Shown here piece after piece: positions 1-7,001 of a stretch of DNA of 7,135 nucleotides (within the stretch, counting starts at the first letter, position 1; the number at the start of each line of letters is the position of its first letter). The notes beneath the pieces are model-generated. The model was not told the DNA's origin and did not search any database. It saw only the letters and a program-made list of their open reading frames with translations. Position numbers and translations under genes: made by a program. Source of the DNA: JAVBQU01 sp031548675 (GTDB lineage: Bacteria; Bacteroidota; Bacteroidia; Bacteroidales; P3); the NCBI GenBank assembly GCA_031548675.1, contig JAVBQU010000034.1, positions 1 to 7,135 of the forward strand. Direction: 5' to 3'.

Positions 1-24
1 ATAATAAATAAAAATCAATTTATG

Positions 25-212
25 TATTCATGGTTGCACGAATGGGCAAACCAAAAAAAGTTTAGGCATTCGTGCACGCTCGGATGAGCAAACTAAAAAT
101 AGTTCAAGCATTCGTGCACGCTCGGATGGACAAACCAAAAAAAGTTCAAGCATCCGTGGCTCCTCGAATGGGCAAACCAAAAAAAGTTCAAACATTCGTG
201 CACGCTCGAACA
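25..212. repeat. 42-bp tandem repeat array, about 4.5 copies, with hairpin arms
   Basis: Copies begin at 25, 67, 109, 151 and 193, exactly 42 bp apart; the last decays after about 209. The most similar neighbours (67-108 and 109-150) differ at 4 of 42 bases. Each copy opens with an inverted repeat of the form CATTCG, 8-nt loop, CGAATG. The loop changes between copies (tggttgca, tgcacgct, tggctcct) while the arms mostly keep pairing, using some G-T wobbles. Three copies contain the palindrome CGTGCACG. Read on the minus strand, each hairpin is followed about 8 nt later by a T-rich tract (T7 in most copies), which resembles an intrinsic terminator. The array lies directly downstream of the minus-strand lipoprotein gene ending at 235, so it may end or stabilise that transcript; this is inference. 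There are no unique spacers, so it is not CRISPR. A 61-codon open frame crosses it only because 42 is a multiple of 3. Confidence 0.85.
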
Positions 213-234
213 AGAACTCCCTAAAAGTAATGAA

Positions 235-1380
235 CTATTTAAAATTCCAATTTACAATAGGAAGCGACCGTTTTTCATTTCTATTCCATAACCCAAACTG
301 AATGCCTTTAAACTGCTTAGCATAATTTACAATGCTTATTTGTAAACCACTCCCCTTTTTTACAACATTTACCAATCCCGAAATTACAACGCCGTTCTGT
401 TCTTCGATTACCGAAACGCCGCCGGTCAGCGAAAAACCTTTAATTTGGTTAGAAATAGTGCCGAGTCCGCATATATTGGCTCCATGTATATTATTATTCT
501 GCCACGAACTTCCCAATATTCCTATATTTAATCCGATTATATTTACGGGAGGTCGGTATTTATCGCAATAGTTATCATTTGGAAAAGTTTTCCGAATCGT
601 TGTATCTATCGCGATAAGACTATCACTAACAGATTTTTTATCAACAAGCTCAATAGTGTATTGTATTTGAGGCTTTTGTTTAGATTTTTCAGCAGGTTGA
701 AACGGAGCTGCAATTAGGTAAGGTATAGCCATTCCGGTTACCAATACTCCGGCAACAGCACCTCCCACCCACTGTATTTCTATTCCTAAATTAACGCCAT
801 TAATATTTACCGTATCTGTATTATAAAAGAAATTCGGCATTGTAGCAAAGCTTATTGATAAGCCATCTATTTGTTGGGCAAAAGAAGGTTCGAATCCAAT
901 ACCCCTGCAGATTTTGCCTTTTCTACGAACCTTTTGATAATCAACTTCAATATAGTCTATTTCGGATAAAGCTATGGTTTTGAAATTAGTATCGGAGCAA
1001 TATCTTGTATAATGCAATGTATCGTTTTGCACCCATGCATTATCGGGGAAAAAATATTTTTTTTCGTTATAAGAATATGAAACACTTGTATTTTTAGGGG
1101 CATGAATAAGGGTATCTTCATTCTTTTTTAAAACCATATACAACTCTCCTTTCCTATCTACAGTGATTCTGACATCTTCAACACGTTTATCCGGATGTAC
1201 ATTATTTACATTTATATATTGAGCAGGTATATTAATTAATCTGTCGGTAGGTAAAGAATCGTTTACCAATTGTAATTCTTGCCGTAGCGTTTCAGTAGAA
1301 ATGCGGTAAGGTCCGCATGAAACAAACAGCAAAACCACTCCCAATGCAGTAAAGCCTATTAATTTTCTGAGAAAATTCAT
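235..1380 (-). CDS. Lipoprotein with LA_2272-type surface repeats
   Basis: A 381-residue exported lipoprotein of unknown function. Residues 1-22 form a lipoprotein signal: MNFLRK, a hydrophobic core, then LFVSC with the lipidated Cys at 22 followed by Gly. Residues about 30-190 are a polar region with no motif I recognise. Residues about 203-227 are a Gly/Ala-rich hydrophobic stretch that could insert in a membrane or pack as a glycine zipper. From about 288 to the end there are degenerate repeats of roughly 20-24 residues built on G-(L/V/F)-x-(I/L)-(S/G)-G, closing with GIQFGLWNRNEKRSLPIVNW. That ending is typical of the LA_2272 surface-repeat family as I remember it from Bacteroidota. No conserved surface-export signal is obvious after Cys22. 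The ATG follows the upstream dehydrogenase stop by one base (TGA T ATG), which implies co-transcription and coupled translation. It ends just before the 42-bp repeat array. The role is unknown; envelope or surface location is inferred. Confidence 0.85.
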   Translation of the reverse strand: MNFLRKLIGFTALGVVLLFVSCGPYRISTETLRQELQLVNDSLPTDRLINIPAQYINVNNVHPDKRVEDVRITVDRKGELYMVLKKNEDTLIHAPKNTSVSYSYNEKKYFFPDNAWVQNDTLHYTRYCSDTNFKTIALSEIDYIEVDYQKVRRKGKICRGIGFEPSFAQQIDGLSISFATMPNFFYNTDTVNINGVNLGIEIQWVGGAVAGVLVTGMAIPYLIAAPFQPAEKSKQKPQIQYTIELVDKKSVSDSLIAIDTTIRKTFPNDNYCDKYRPPVNIIGLNIGILGSSWQNNNIHGANICGLGTISNQIKGFSLTGGVSVIEEQNGVVISGLVNVVKKGSGLQISIVNYAKQFKGIQFGLWNRNEKRSLPIVNWNFK

Positions 1381-1381
1381 A

Positions 1382-2941
1382 TCAATCCATTCCTAATTTT
1401 TGGGCTAATCTCTCTGCACAGTTAATTCCGTCCATAGCTGACGATACAATGCCTCCGGCATAACCTGCCCCTTCGCCGCAAGGATAAAGATTAGCGATTT
1501 GTACATATTCCAAACTTTCTTTATCTCGTGGTATTCTTATAGGCGAAGAAGTTCGCGATTCCACTCCCAGCAGTAAAGCTTCTGAGGTATAGTATCCTTT
1601 CATTTTTTTATCAAAATCTAAAAATGCCTGTTGCAAGCGTTTGGTAACCATGGCTGGCAATAGCTCATGCAAAGGCAAAGAAGCCACTCCCGGTTTATAA
1701 GATGACTCCGGCAATGATGATGAAATTTTTCCTTTTACAAAATCGGTCATTCGTTGAGCGGGCGAAGCCTGCGACTGAGTTGCTGTATACATTTGTTGTT
1801 CCACATCGCGTTGAAACTGCAAATTGGCAAGTACTCCATAGGATTTATATTCGGGTATTTCTGCTGCATCTACCGACACTACAATACCTGCATTTGCCCA
1901 AGGCGAATTACGCCTCGAATTGGACATTCCGTTAATAACCAATTCTCCGTTTTGGGTAGAAGCGGGAACAATAATTCCACCCGGACACATGCAAAACGAA
2001 AACACACCCTGCCCTTCTACCTGAGTAATTAAACTATAAGCAGCGGGTGGTAAAATATTGATATGTTCACTTTTGTGGTACTGAATCTGATTAATTAAAT
2101 CCTGTGGATGCTCTGCCCTTACGCCCATAGCAAAACCTTTGCTTTCGAGCTGTAAATGGTTTTTTATAAAAATATCATATACATCACGGGCAGAATGTCC
2201 GGTAGCTAAAATTACACCGCAGGCTTCATATTTAGTTCCATCTTGGGTTACAACGCCTTGTATGATATTATTTTTGATAATAAAATCTGTAACTCGGGTA
2301 TCAAAATAATATTCGCCTCCGCAATCTGTAATGGTTTGGCGGATATGGGCTATTATCTGGGGAAGTTTATCAGTTCCTATATGGGGATGAGCATCTATCA
2401 TAATAGAAGCATCTGCCCCATGATTAATTAAAATCTGTAATATTTCTTTGATATTGCCTCGTTTATTGGAACGGGTGTATAGTTTTCCATCCGAAAAAGT
2501 CCCTGCTCCGCCCTCTCCAAAACAATAATTTGAATCCGGATTTACAATATGTTCTCGGGTAAGTTTTGCAATATCATATTTTCGTTCCGAAATATTTTTA
2601 CCACGCTCCAATACAATCGGTTTTATGCCTCGCTCTATCAGTTTCAAGGCTGCAAATAAGCCGGCAGGTCCGGCACCTACCACTATAGCCGAAGGAGCTG
2701 ATGATACATTTTTATAATCGAAGTGTAAAGTATCGTCAACAAAATTATCTTTTTCCGTATATATTTCTCCCAAAACACGGTAAACCACATGCTTCGAACG
2801 TGCATCTATAGACCGTTTCAGTATTCTGGTATGATTTACAGCTGTGGGTTTTATACCAAGAGCTTTTGCCAAGGCATGTTTTATATAATCCTCGCTGCCT
2901 ATTTGAGATGGATGAATGCTTACTTCTATTTGTTTTATCAT
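1382..2941 (-). CDS. FAD-dependent dehydrogenase (COG2509-type NAD(P)/FAD oxidoreductase)
   Basis: A 519-residue cytoplasmic flavoprotein with no signal peptide. Residues 1-65 form the small N-terminal domain typical of this family (KALGI...ILKRSIDARSK). The FAD-binding Rossmann motif GAGPAG lies at 89-94, with the acidic end of the second strand at LERG (121-124). Further family blocks are FGEGGAGTFSDGKLYTR (141-157), ATGHSARD (246-253), the Cys-containing GVFSFCMCPGGIIVPA (312-327), and the C-terminal FAD-contacting CGEGAGYAGGI (488-498). Length and motif order match the uncharacterised dehydrogenases of COG2509; the physiological substrate is not known, so no gene symbol is given. The start is well fixed: a TATCTTTG -7 box sits 22-29 bp upstream and the conserved N-terminal domain begins at once. 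It is the first gene of a minus-strand pair and its stop is one base from the lipoprotein start. Family confidence is high; the reaction is unknown. Confidence 0.93.
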   Translation of the reverse strand: MIKQIEVSIHPSQIGSEDYIKHALAKALGIKPTAVNHTRILKRSIDARSKHVVYRVLGEIYTEKDNFVDDTLHFDYKNVSSAPSAIVVGAGPAGLFAALKLIERGIKPIVLERGKNISERKYDIAKLTREHIVNPDSNYCFGEGGAGTFSDGKLYTRSNKRGNIKEILQILINHGADASIMIDAHPHIGTDKLPQIIAHIRQTITDCGGEYYFDTRVTDFIIKNNIIQGVVTQDGTKYEACGVILATGHSARDVYDIFIKNHLQLESKGFAMGVRAEHPQDLINQIQYHKSEHINILPPAAYSLITQVEGQGVFSFCMCPGGIIVPASTQNGELVINGMSNSRRNSPWANAGIVVSVDAAEIPEYKSYGVLANLQFQRDVEQQMYTATQSQASPAQRMTDFVKGKISSSLPESSYKPGVASLPLHELLPAMVTKRLQQAFLDFDKKMKGYYTSEALLLGVESRTSSPIRIPRDKESLEYVQIANLYPCGEGAGYAGGIVSSAMDGINCAERLAQKLGMD

Positions 2942-2962
2942 AATTTAAACGAAATACAAAAG

Positions 2963-2970
2963 CAAAGATA
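2963..2970 (-). promoter_or_regulatory. Putative -7 box (TATCTTTG) for the dehydrogenase-lipoprotein operon
   Basis: The plus strand reads CAAAGATA, which is TATCTTTG on the minus strand and fits the Bacteroidota -7 consensus TAnnTTTG. It lies 22-29 bp before the ATG at 2941, which would give a short leader of about 15 nt. No TTG-type -33 element is visible at the usual 19-21 bp spacing, so the call rests on the -7 box and its position. Confidence 0.45.
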
Positions 2971-2984
2971 ACCGTTTTTTTTTA

Positions 2985-2992
2985 TACCTTTG
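2985..2992 (+). promoter_or_regulatory. Putative -7 box (TACCTTTG) for the LysM/SGNH operon
   Basis: TACCTTTG fits the Bacteroidota -7 consensus TAnnTTTG. It sits 43-50 bp upstream of the ATG at 3035, giving a predicted leader of roughly 35 nt. It is preceded by a T9 tract (2975-2983) inside what would be the -33/-7 spacer, and it mirrors the minus-strand box at 2963-2970. No convincing -33 TTG is seen upstream. Confidence 0.5.
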
Positions 2993-3034
2993 CATAGCTT
3001 TTATTGTCTGTCTTTTCAGTATATATAATTCAAT

Positions 3035-4135
3035 ATGAAGTTTATTTTTTTGATCTCATTTGTTTTTTGTTTTGTTATGCAAAGTATGGCTAAGCCAGCT
3101 TCAAATACAGAAGAGATACCGGCGGCTTCCCCCTCCTATTCTAATATTTTTAACAATGATTTACAACGGTTTATTGATGTAGAAATTAAAAATAAAAAAT
3201 ATATTACATCAGGATTGGGTACTTTTATCGAAAATCAAAATTTTATCAGAGAGCAATTACGCAAATATGATTTGCCCGATTCTTTGCAATATCTTCCTTT
3301 AGCTCTTACTTATAAAAACCAAGCAGGATTAGATAACTACAATACAGCCGGATTTTGGAATTTGAGCATGCCTGTTGCCATAAAATATGGCTTAACAGTT
3401 AATAATATCATCGATGAACGTTTTGATATAAAAAAATCAGGTATTGCGGCTGTCAAATATCTAAAAGATTTATCTGATTTATACCATCAGGATTATACAC
3501 AGGTACTGCTGGCTTATATATCTTCTCCAAGTGAACTAGGTACAATTTGCCATAAATATACACAATATCATTCTCCTTTATCTTTTTCGGATTACTATTA
3601 CTCCAATTTGTATAACAAAGAATGTATTCCTGCTTATTTTGCAAGCATGGAAATTGTAAAAAATACCGAATACACACCTAAAATTCAACAGTATTTTAGT
3701 ACATCTATTGCAAAACCCGTTTCAATTGAAGCATTGGCAGAATACGGAATAATTTCTAAAGAAGAATTTGGTGTTTTGAATCCTATTATTCGCTCTAATA
3801 TAGTTTTTCCATATAATAATATCATATTGAATTTTCCTTTAGATAAGGAAAACCGCTTTAGAACCTACGAAGATAGTTTATATGTCCGCACTTATCAATT
3901 ATTGAATCCGCCTGTACGCATAAACGAAAATTCTTCTGTTATTGTAAATAAAAATCCGAATAATATAAAACCTGCAACCAAGTCCACTACTTATACTGTA
4001 AGACAAGGCGATTATTTAGGCAAAATTGCCGATAAGTACAATGTAGGCATAGTACAACTAAAAAAATGGAATAATTTGAAATCGGATAAAATATCAATCG
4101 GACAAAAACTCATTATTAAAAAATCCGGCAACTAA
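3035..4135 (+). CDS. Exported MltD-like pseudo-transglycosylase with C-terminal LysM domain
   Basis: A 366-residue exported protein. Residues 1-19 are a signal peptide ending QSMA, with likely cleavage before Lys20. Residues about 65-175 follow the MltD-type lytic transglycosylase layout: LPDSLQYLPL (80-89), AGFW (105-108), KYGLTVNNIIDERFDIKKS (117-135), AAVKYL (138-143) and a Tyr-containing LLAY segment (158-161). The catalytic Glu expected just after LPLI/LPLA (LPLIES in active enzymes) is Leu91 here, the usual GLWQFMP is GFWNLSMP, and AYNAGPG has become AYISSPS. All key active-site blocks are therefore altered, so I infer a non-catalytic, binding or scaffold role. Residues about 320-362 are one LysM domain (YTVRQGDYLGKIADKYN...GQKLIIK), which binds glycan chains with N-acetylglucosamine, chiefly peptidoglycan. 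A TACCTTTG box lies upstream. The SGNH gene follows after 22 bp, so the two are probably one operon. Fold and LysM calls are firm; inactivity is read from motifs only. Confidence 0.87.
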   Translation: MKFIFLISFVFCFVMQSMAKPASNTEEIPAASPSYSNIFNNDLQRFIDVEIKNKKYITSGLGTFIENQNFIREQLRKYDLPDSLQYLPLALTYKNQAGLDNYNTAGFWNLSMPVAIKYGLTVNNIIDERFDIKKSGIAAVKYLKDLSDLYHQDYTQVLLAYISSPSELGTICHKYTQYHSPLSFSDYYYSNLYNKECIPAYFASMEIVKNTEYTPKIQQYFSTSIAKPVSIEALAEYGIISKEEFGVLNPIIRSNIVFPYNNIILNFPLDKENRFRTYEDSLYVRTYQLLNPPVRINENSSVIVNKNPNNIKPATKSTTYTVRQGDYLGKIADKYNVGIVQLKKWNNLKSDKISIGQKLIIKKSGN

Positions 4136-4157
4136 AATCTTTTGATATAAATCTTAC

Positions 4158-5606
4158 ATGAAACCCTCACATATATTATTATACATATCTGTTATTTTTG
4201 CACTTTTGTTCTGTATCAGTGAATTTTTTCCCAAAGAAGGCATTCAAATTGGTGATTTCAAAATTAAGGGATTTAATTTAGAGAATTCTAAAACGCCCCC
4301 TCCTCCTGATGTGGATTCTGTTCTCTTAGCCATCGAAAATAGTGCTAAAAAATATAATATCCATTCATTGCCAGATAGTATTAATTACTATAAGAACTTT
4401 TTTAATGAAAGTCCGGCACGTCTGCATTTTCCTAACAACGACACTACATTTCTGGATCAGCTTTTTAACCAATTAGATGTTGCCCAAAAACGGAAACAGA
4501 TAGTCCGTATAATACATTATGGCGATTCGCAAATAGAAATGGATAGGATTTCGGGCTATCTTAGAGATCAACTACAGGAAACTTTCGGTGGAAGCGGCGT
4601 GGGCTTAGTTCCTTTACAACAAGATGTTGCATCGTATTCTGTAAAGCAGTCTGTTACAGGAAATTTGCAAGTTTATGGTGTATATGGGGATTTTAGCCGG
4701 ACCAAGGAACAAGATTACGGTGTAATGACTAAATATTTTAGAATTACAGGAAATACTGTTTTTAATGCTTCAAAAGCGAATTATCCGAACACATATTCTC
4801 GGAGCAAACAATATTCTAAAATAAAGCTATTATTGAACAATAAGGCTAGTGAGTTTACGGCAACACTTTCTTGCAACAGTAATTCCGATTGCAATACCAA
4901 ATCTTTAAACTCAGACAGTACTTCTTTATTAGAAATTATGAACTGGAATTTAGATGCACCTGTATCAAGTGTTAATTTAGCCATGAAAGGAAATGCTAAT
5001 ATTTATGGTGTAATTTTAGACGGAGATTATGGCGTAGCTGTTGATAATATTCCCCTAAGAGGATGTTCTGGTACAATTTTCTCAAAAATAGACATGGGAT
5101 TGTTGAAGCAAACCTTCCGCCAATTGAATGCCGGTTTAATTATTTTACAATTCGGCGGTAATGCGATGCCTGCACTTTCAGGAAGCAAAAGCATTGAAAA
5201 CTATGCACAATCTATTGCTCAGCAAATAAAATACCTCCAAGCAGCAAGCCCCAATAGTAAAATCTTATTTATTGGTCCGTCAGATATGAGTACCCGTGTT
5301 AATGGAAATTTACAAAGCTATCCGTATTTGTCAGCTGCAAACGATGCCTTGAAGAAAGTCGTTTTAGAAAACAATGCAGCTTATTGGGATATGTTTAATG
5401 TAATGGGTGGAGAAAATTCAATGATTGCGTGGGTAAACCATAAACCAGCATTAGCTGGCAGCGATTATGTACATTTTACACCTCTTGGAGCAGAAAAAAT
5501 AGCATCTATTTTATATACTTCGCTCCACACATATTATGGATTTTATAAACTACGGCAAAAAATAGAAAAACCTATTTTAACGAAACTTTGGGAAAGAAAA
5601 GTATAA
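4158..5606 (+). CDS. Membrane-anchored SGNH/GDSL-family hydrolase or acyltransferase
   Basis: A 482-residue protein with an N-terminal membrane anchor (about 6-24), so the catalytic domain should face the periplasm. A Pro-rich linker (KTPPPP, 45-50) follows. SGNH blocks appear in order: block I HYGDSQIEMDR with nucleophile Ser124; GDYGVAVDN followed by RGCSG (301-305), the probable oxyanion Gly block; LQFGGNAMP with Asn335; and DYVHFT with Asp436 and His439 as the DxxH pair. FIGPSDMS (371-378) and YWDMFNVMGGENSM (409-422) are further blocks of a Bacteroidota-specific SGNH family I recognise. A beta-rich insert of about 140 residues lies between block I and the Gly block. All catalytic residues are present, so it is probably active on acyl esters, most likely acetyl groups on peptidoglycan or another surface glycan; the substrate is inferred from the LysM neighbour 22 bp upstream. 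It may hydrolyse or transfer the group. It ends 21 bp from the convergent tsaB stop. Confidence 0.9.
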   Translation: MKPSHILLYISVIFALLFCISEFFPKEGIQIGDFKIKGFNLENSKTPPPPDVDSVLLAIENSAKKYNIHSLPDSINYYKNFFNESPARLHFPNNDTTFLDQLFNQLDVAQKRKQIVRIIHYGDSQIEMDRISGYLRDQLQETFGGSGVGLVPLQQDVASYSVKQSVTGNLQVYGVYGDFSRTKEQDYGVMTKYFRITGNTVFNASKANYPNTYSRSKQYSKIKLLLNNKASEFTATLSCNSNSDCNTKSLNSDSTSLLEIMNWNLDAPVSSVNLAMKGNANIYGVILDGDYGVAVDNIPLRGCSGTIFSKIDMGLLKQTFRQLNAGLIILQFGGNAMPALSGSKSIENYAQSIAQQIKYLQAASPNSKILFIGPSDMSTRVNGNLQSYPYLSAANDALKKVVLENNAAYWDMFNVMGGENSMIAWVNHKPALAGSDYVHFTPLGAEKIASILYTSLHTYYGFYKLRQKIEKPILTKLWERKV

Positions 5607-5620
5607 TGAATTGAAATTCA
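5607..5620. terminator. Weak AT-rich inverted repeat between convergent genes
   Basis: TGAATT, a 2-nt centre, then AATTCA forms a perfect inverted repeat that begins right after the SGNH stop codon and lies within the 21-bp gap before the tsaB stop. With a realistic loop the stem is only 5 AT-rich pairs and there is no T-tract on either side. It could serve both converging transcripts, but it may be chance. Confidence 0.2.
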
Positions 5621-5627
5621 GATCTTG

Positions 5628-6317
5628 TTAATCTCTCAAGCCCTTTACTCTGGGAGCTCCTGCTACGAATTCTTTTAAATCAAAAGGTTCAAAATAAGCA
5701 ACATCTTCAAATTTTTCTGTCATAAATTTTTCATAAGCAAGTGGTACCATAAAAGCAGCGGAAGCTAATATAGTATCGTCAAACATGGCATTGGCATTGG
5801 TTGATAATATTTCTCTGCATTTAGCCATGCCATCTCCTATAAAAACTACCGAAGATTTATCTAAATATATTTGGTAAGTATCTGTTTCAATTATATCTGC
5901 TTGTACAGAACGGATACATTCGGTATCATTATAAAGGGCTGCATATACTTCCATCCTGCGGGCATCAATCATCGGACAGTATAGCATATTTTTTCCTTGA
6001 TATTTTTGCTTTGCACCTTCGGTTATGGCATCCAGTGTAGGAATAGAAATTAAAGGAATGTTTAAAGCATAGCATAATCCTTTGGCAGTCGAAACGCCGA
6101 TTCGTAAACCTGTATAAGAACCCGGTCCTTTACTTACAGCAATAGCTTTTAATTGATTATAAGTAATATGGTTTTCATCTAAAATTTCTTTAATCATTGC
6201 GGATAGCAAAGTCGAATGCGAATTAGGTAAAGTGCTTTCTTTTAATGCAATCAAATTACTGTTTTCTGCTAATGCTACCGAACAAACAGGGGTTGCAGTT
6301 TCTATATGAAGTATCAT
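5628..6317 (-). CDS. tsaB: tRNA threonylcarbamoyladenosine biosynthesis protein TsaB
   Basis: A 229-residue cytoplasmic protein, the usual TsaB length. It has the ASKHA-type N-terminus MILHIETATPVCSVAL and the family signature SKGPGSYTGLRIGVSTAKGL at 62-81, followed by DARRMEVYAALY (118-129). The C-terminus YFEPFDLKEFVAGAPRVKGL fits Bacteroidota TsaB. TsaB is the non-catalytic partner of TsaD; together with TsaE and the TsaC/Sua5 product threonylcarbamoyl-AMP it makes the t6A37 modification on ANN-decoding tRNAs. None of those partners is in this window. It lies 30 bp downstream of the beta-barrel gene on the same strand and may be co-transcribed with it; no TAnnTTTG box is seen in the gap. 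There is no sign of damage or unusual composition. Confidence 0.96.
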   Translation of the reverse strand: MILHIETATPVCSVALAENSNLIALKESTLPNSHSTLLSAMIKEILDENHITYNQLKAIAVSKGPGSYTGLRIGVSTAKGLCYALNIPLISIPTLDAITEGAKQKYQGKNMLYCPMIDARRMEVYAALYNDTECIRSVQADIIETDTYQIYLDKSSVVFIGDGMAKCREILSTNANAMFDDTILASAAFMVPLAYEKFMTEKFEDVAYFEPFDLKEFVAGAPRVKGLRD

Positions 6318-6347
6318 TATAAAATGAATTTATTTTTATGTTACAAA

Positions 6348-6971
6348 TTACATTCCAAACAAAAATCCCACTCCAAAAACCAATCCTCCGGGGCTCATCA
6401 TTGTAATAGTACTTTTCGATAGGTCGCTAAGTACTACGTTTTCATCTTTTAATTTATACATATCTCCTGAAGCTACCTGAAAAGCAAGACCCATTTCGAT
6501 ATAGAAACAATTGTGAGGATTTCTTTTAAAATTCCATGTTTTAGTTGCTGTTAAATTAACAGAGCCTACAGGTTTTAAGTCCATTTCTACTTTTTGCTTA
6601 GTTGTAACTCCATTATTTATTACATCTAAATCAGTATAAAAACCTTTGATTCCTGATGCTTGTTCATAGTATACTCCAAATCCCCAGCTATTACGCGATT
6701 TTAAATCGTAACCTGCTCCGATAGAATATTTATATCCCCAGCTCCCTATTCCAACTCCGCCTTTTAAATAAAAGGTTTCATATACGTTAACTTTCATTCC
6801 GGCTCCAAATAATCCGCAATAGTTATTAATGCCTAATCCAACTCCTAACGACAAAAAGGGTGGTTTGTGTTCCGGAAGATTTTCTATCGGTGTAGAGTTG
6901 ATAATCCGGCTTTGCGAATAAAGCATATTAACCATAAATAAACAAAAACAAATAGTAATAATTTTTCTCAT
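6348..6971 (-). CDS. Predicted small outer-membrane beta-barrel protein, function unknown
   Basis: A 207-residue exported protein. Residues 1-20 are a signal peptide (MRKIITICFCLFMVNMLYSQ), cleaved near Ser-Gln as is common in Bacteroidota; Cys9 is within the core and is not a lipobox. After a Pro-rich start, the mature part is a run of short alternating, Gly- and aromatic-rich segments. Candidate strands are near 39-49, 53-62, 65-75, 79-90, 93-104, 135-147, 153-167 and 192-206, about eight, which would fit a small OmpA/OmpW-sized barrel. The chain ends FGVGFLFGM, a barrel-like final strand, although its last residue is Met rather than the usual aromatic. I do not recognise a specific family. 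It is the first gene before tsaB (30-bp gap) and lies 30 bp after the minus-strand terminator hairpin at 7002-7039, so it probably starts a new transcript, although no clear TAnnTTTG box is visible. Confidence 0.75.
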   Translation of the reverse strand: MRKIITICFCLFMVNMLYSQSRIINSTPIENLPEHKPPFLSLGVGLGINNYCGLFGAGMKVNVYETFYLKGGVGIGSWGYKYSIGAGYDLKSRNSWGFGVYYEQASGIKGFYTDLDVINNGVTTKQKVEMDLKPVGSVNLTATKTWNFKRNPHNCFYIEMGLAFQVASGDMYKLKDENVVLSDLSKSTITMMSPGGLVFGVGFLFGM

Positions 6972-7001
6972 GCAATAAAAAATTATGTGGATAATAAAAT
7001 A

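Noticed and set aside
25..212. Possible CRISPR array
   Set aside because: The repeats are directly contiguous with no unique spacers, and no cas genes are present.
28..213. 61-codon minus-strand open frame encoding repeated LELFLVCP-like units
   Set aside because: It begins at a TTG, is wholly made of the 42-bp repeat, and stays open only because the period is a multiple of three. Loop bases vary freely while hairpin arms are kept, which favours a nucleic-acid repeat over a protein.
332..571. Plus-strand open frame of 79 codons
   Set aside because: It is the antisense shadow of the lipoprotein's surface-repeat region and has no recognisable features.
1051..1064. A/T homopolymer run inside the lipoprotein gene as a phase-variable frameshift site
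   Set aside because: The run encodes a normal EKKYFF stretch in an intact frame, and such runs are expected in AT-rich coding DNA; nothing else suggests switching.
1702..2032. Overlapping plus-strand open frames of 77 and 92 codons
   Set aside because: They lie antisense to conserved parts of the FAD-dependent dehydrogenase, overlap each other in different frames and have no promoter-like box.
2789..2971. Plus-strand open frame of 60 codons entering the divergent promoter region
   Set aside because: It is antisense to the dehydrogenase N-terminal domain and runs through both the dehydrogenase start and its -7 box.
3453..3677. Minus-strand open frame of 74 codons
   Set aside because: It is the shadow of the transglycosylase-like domain, with no independent support.
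4781..4984. Minus-strand open frame of 67 codons
   Set aside because: It is the shadow of the SGNH protein insert region, with no independent support.
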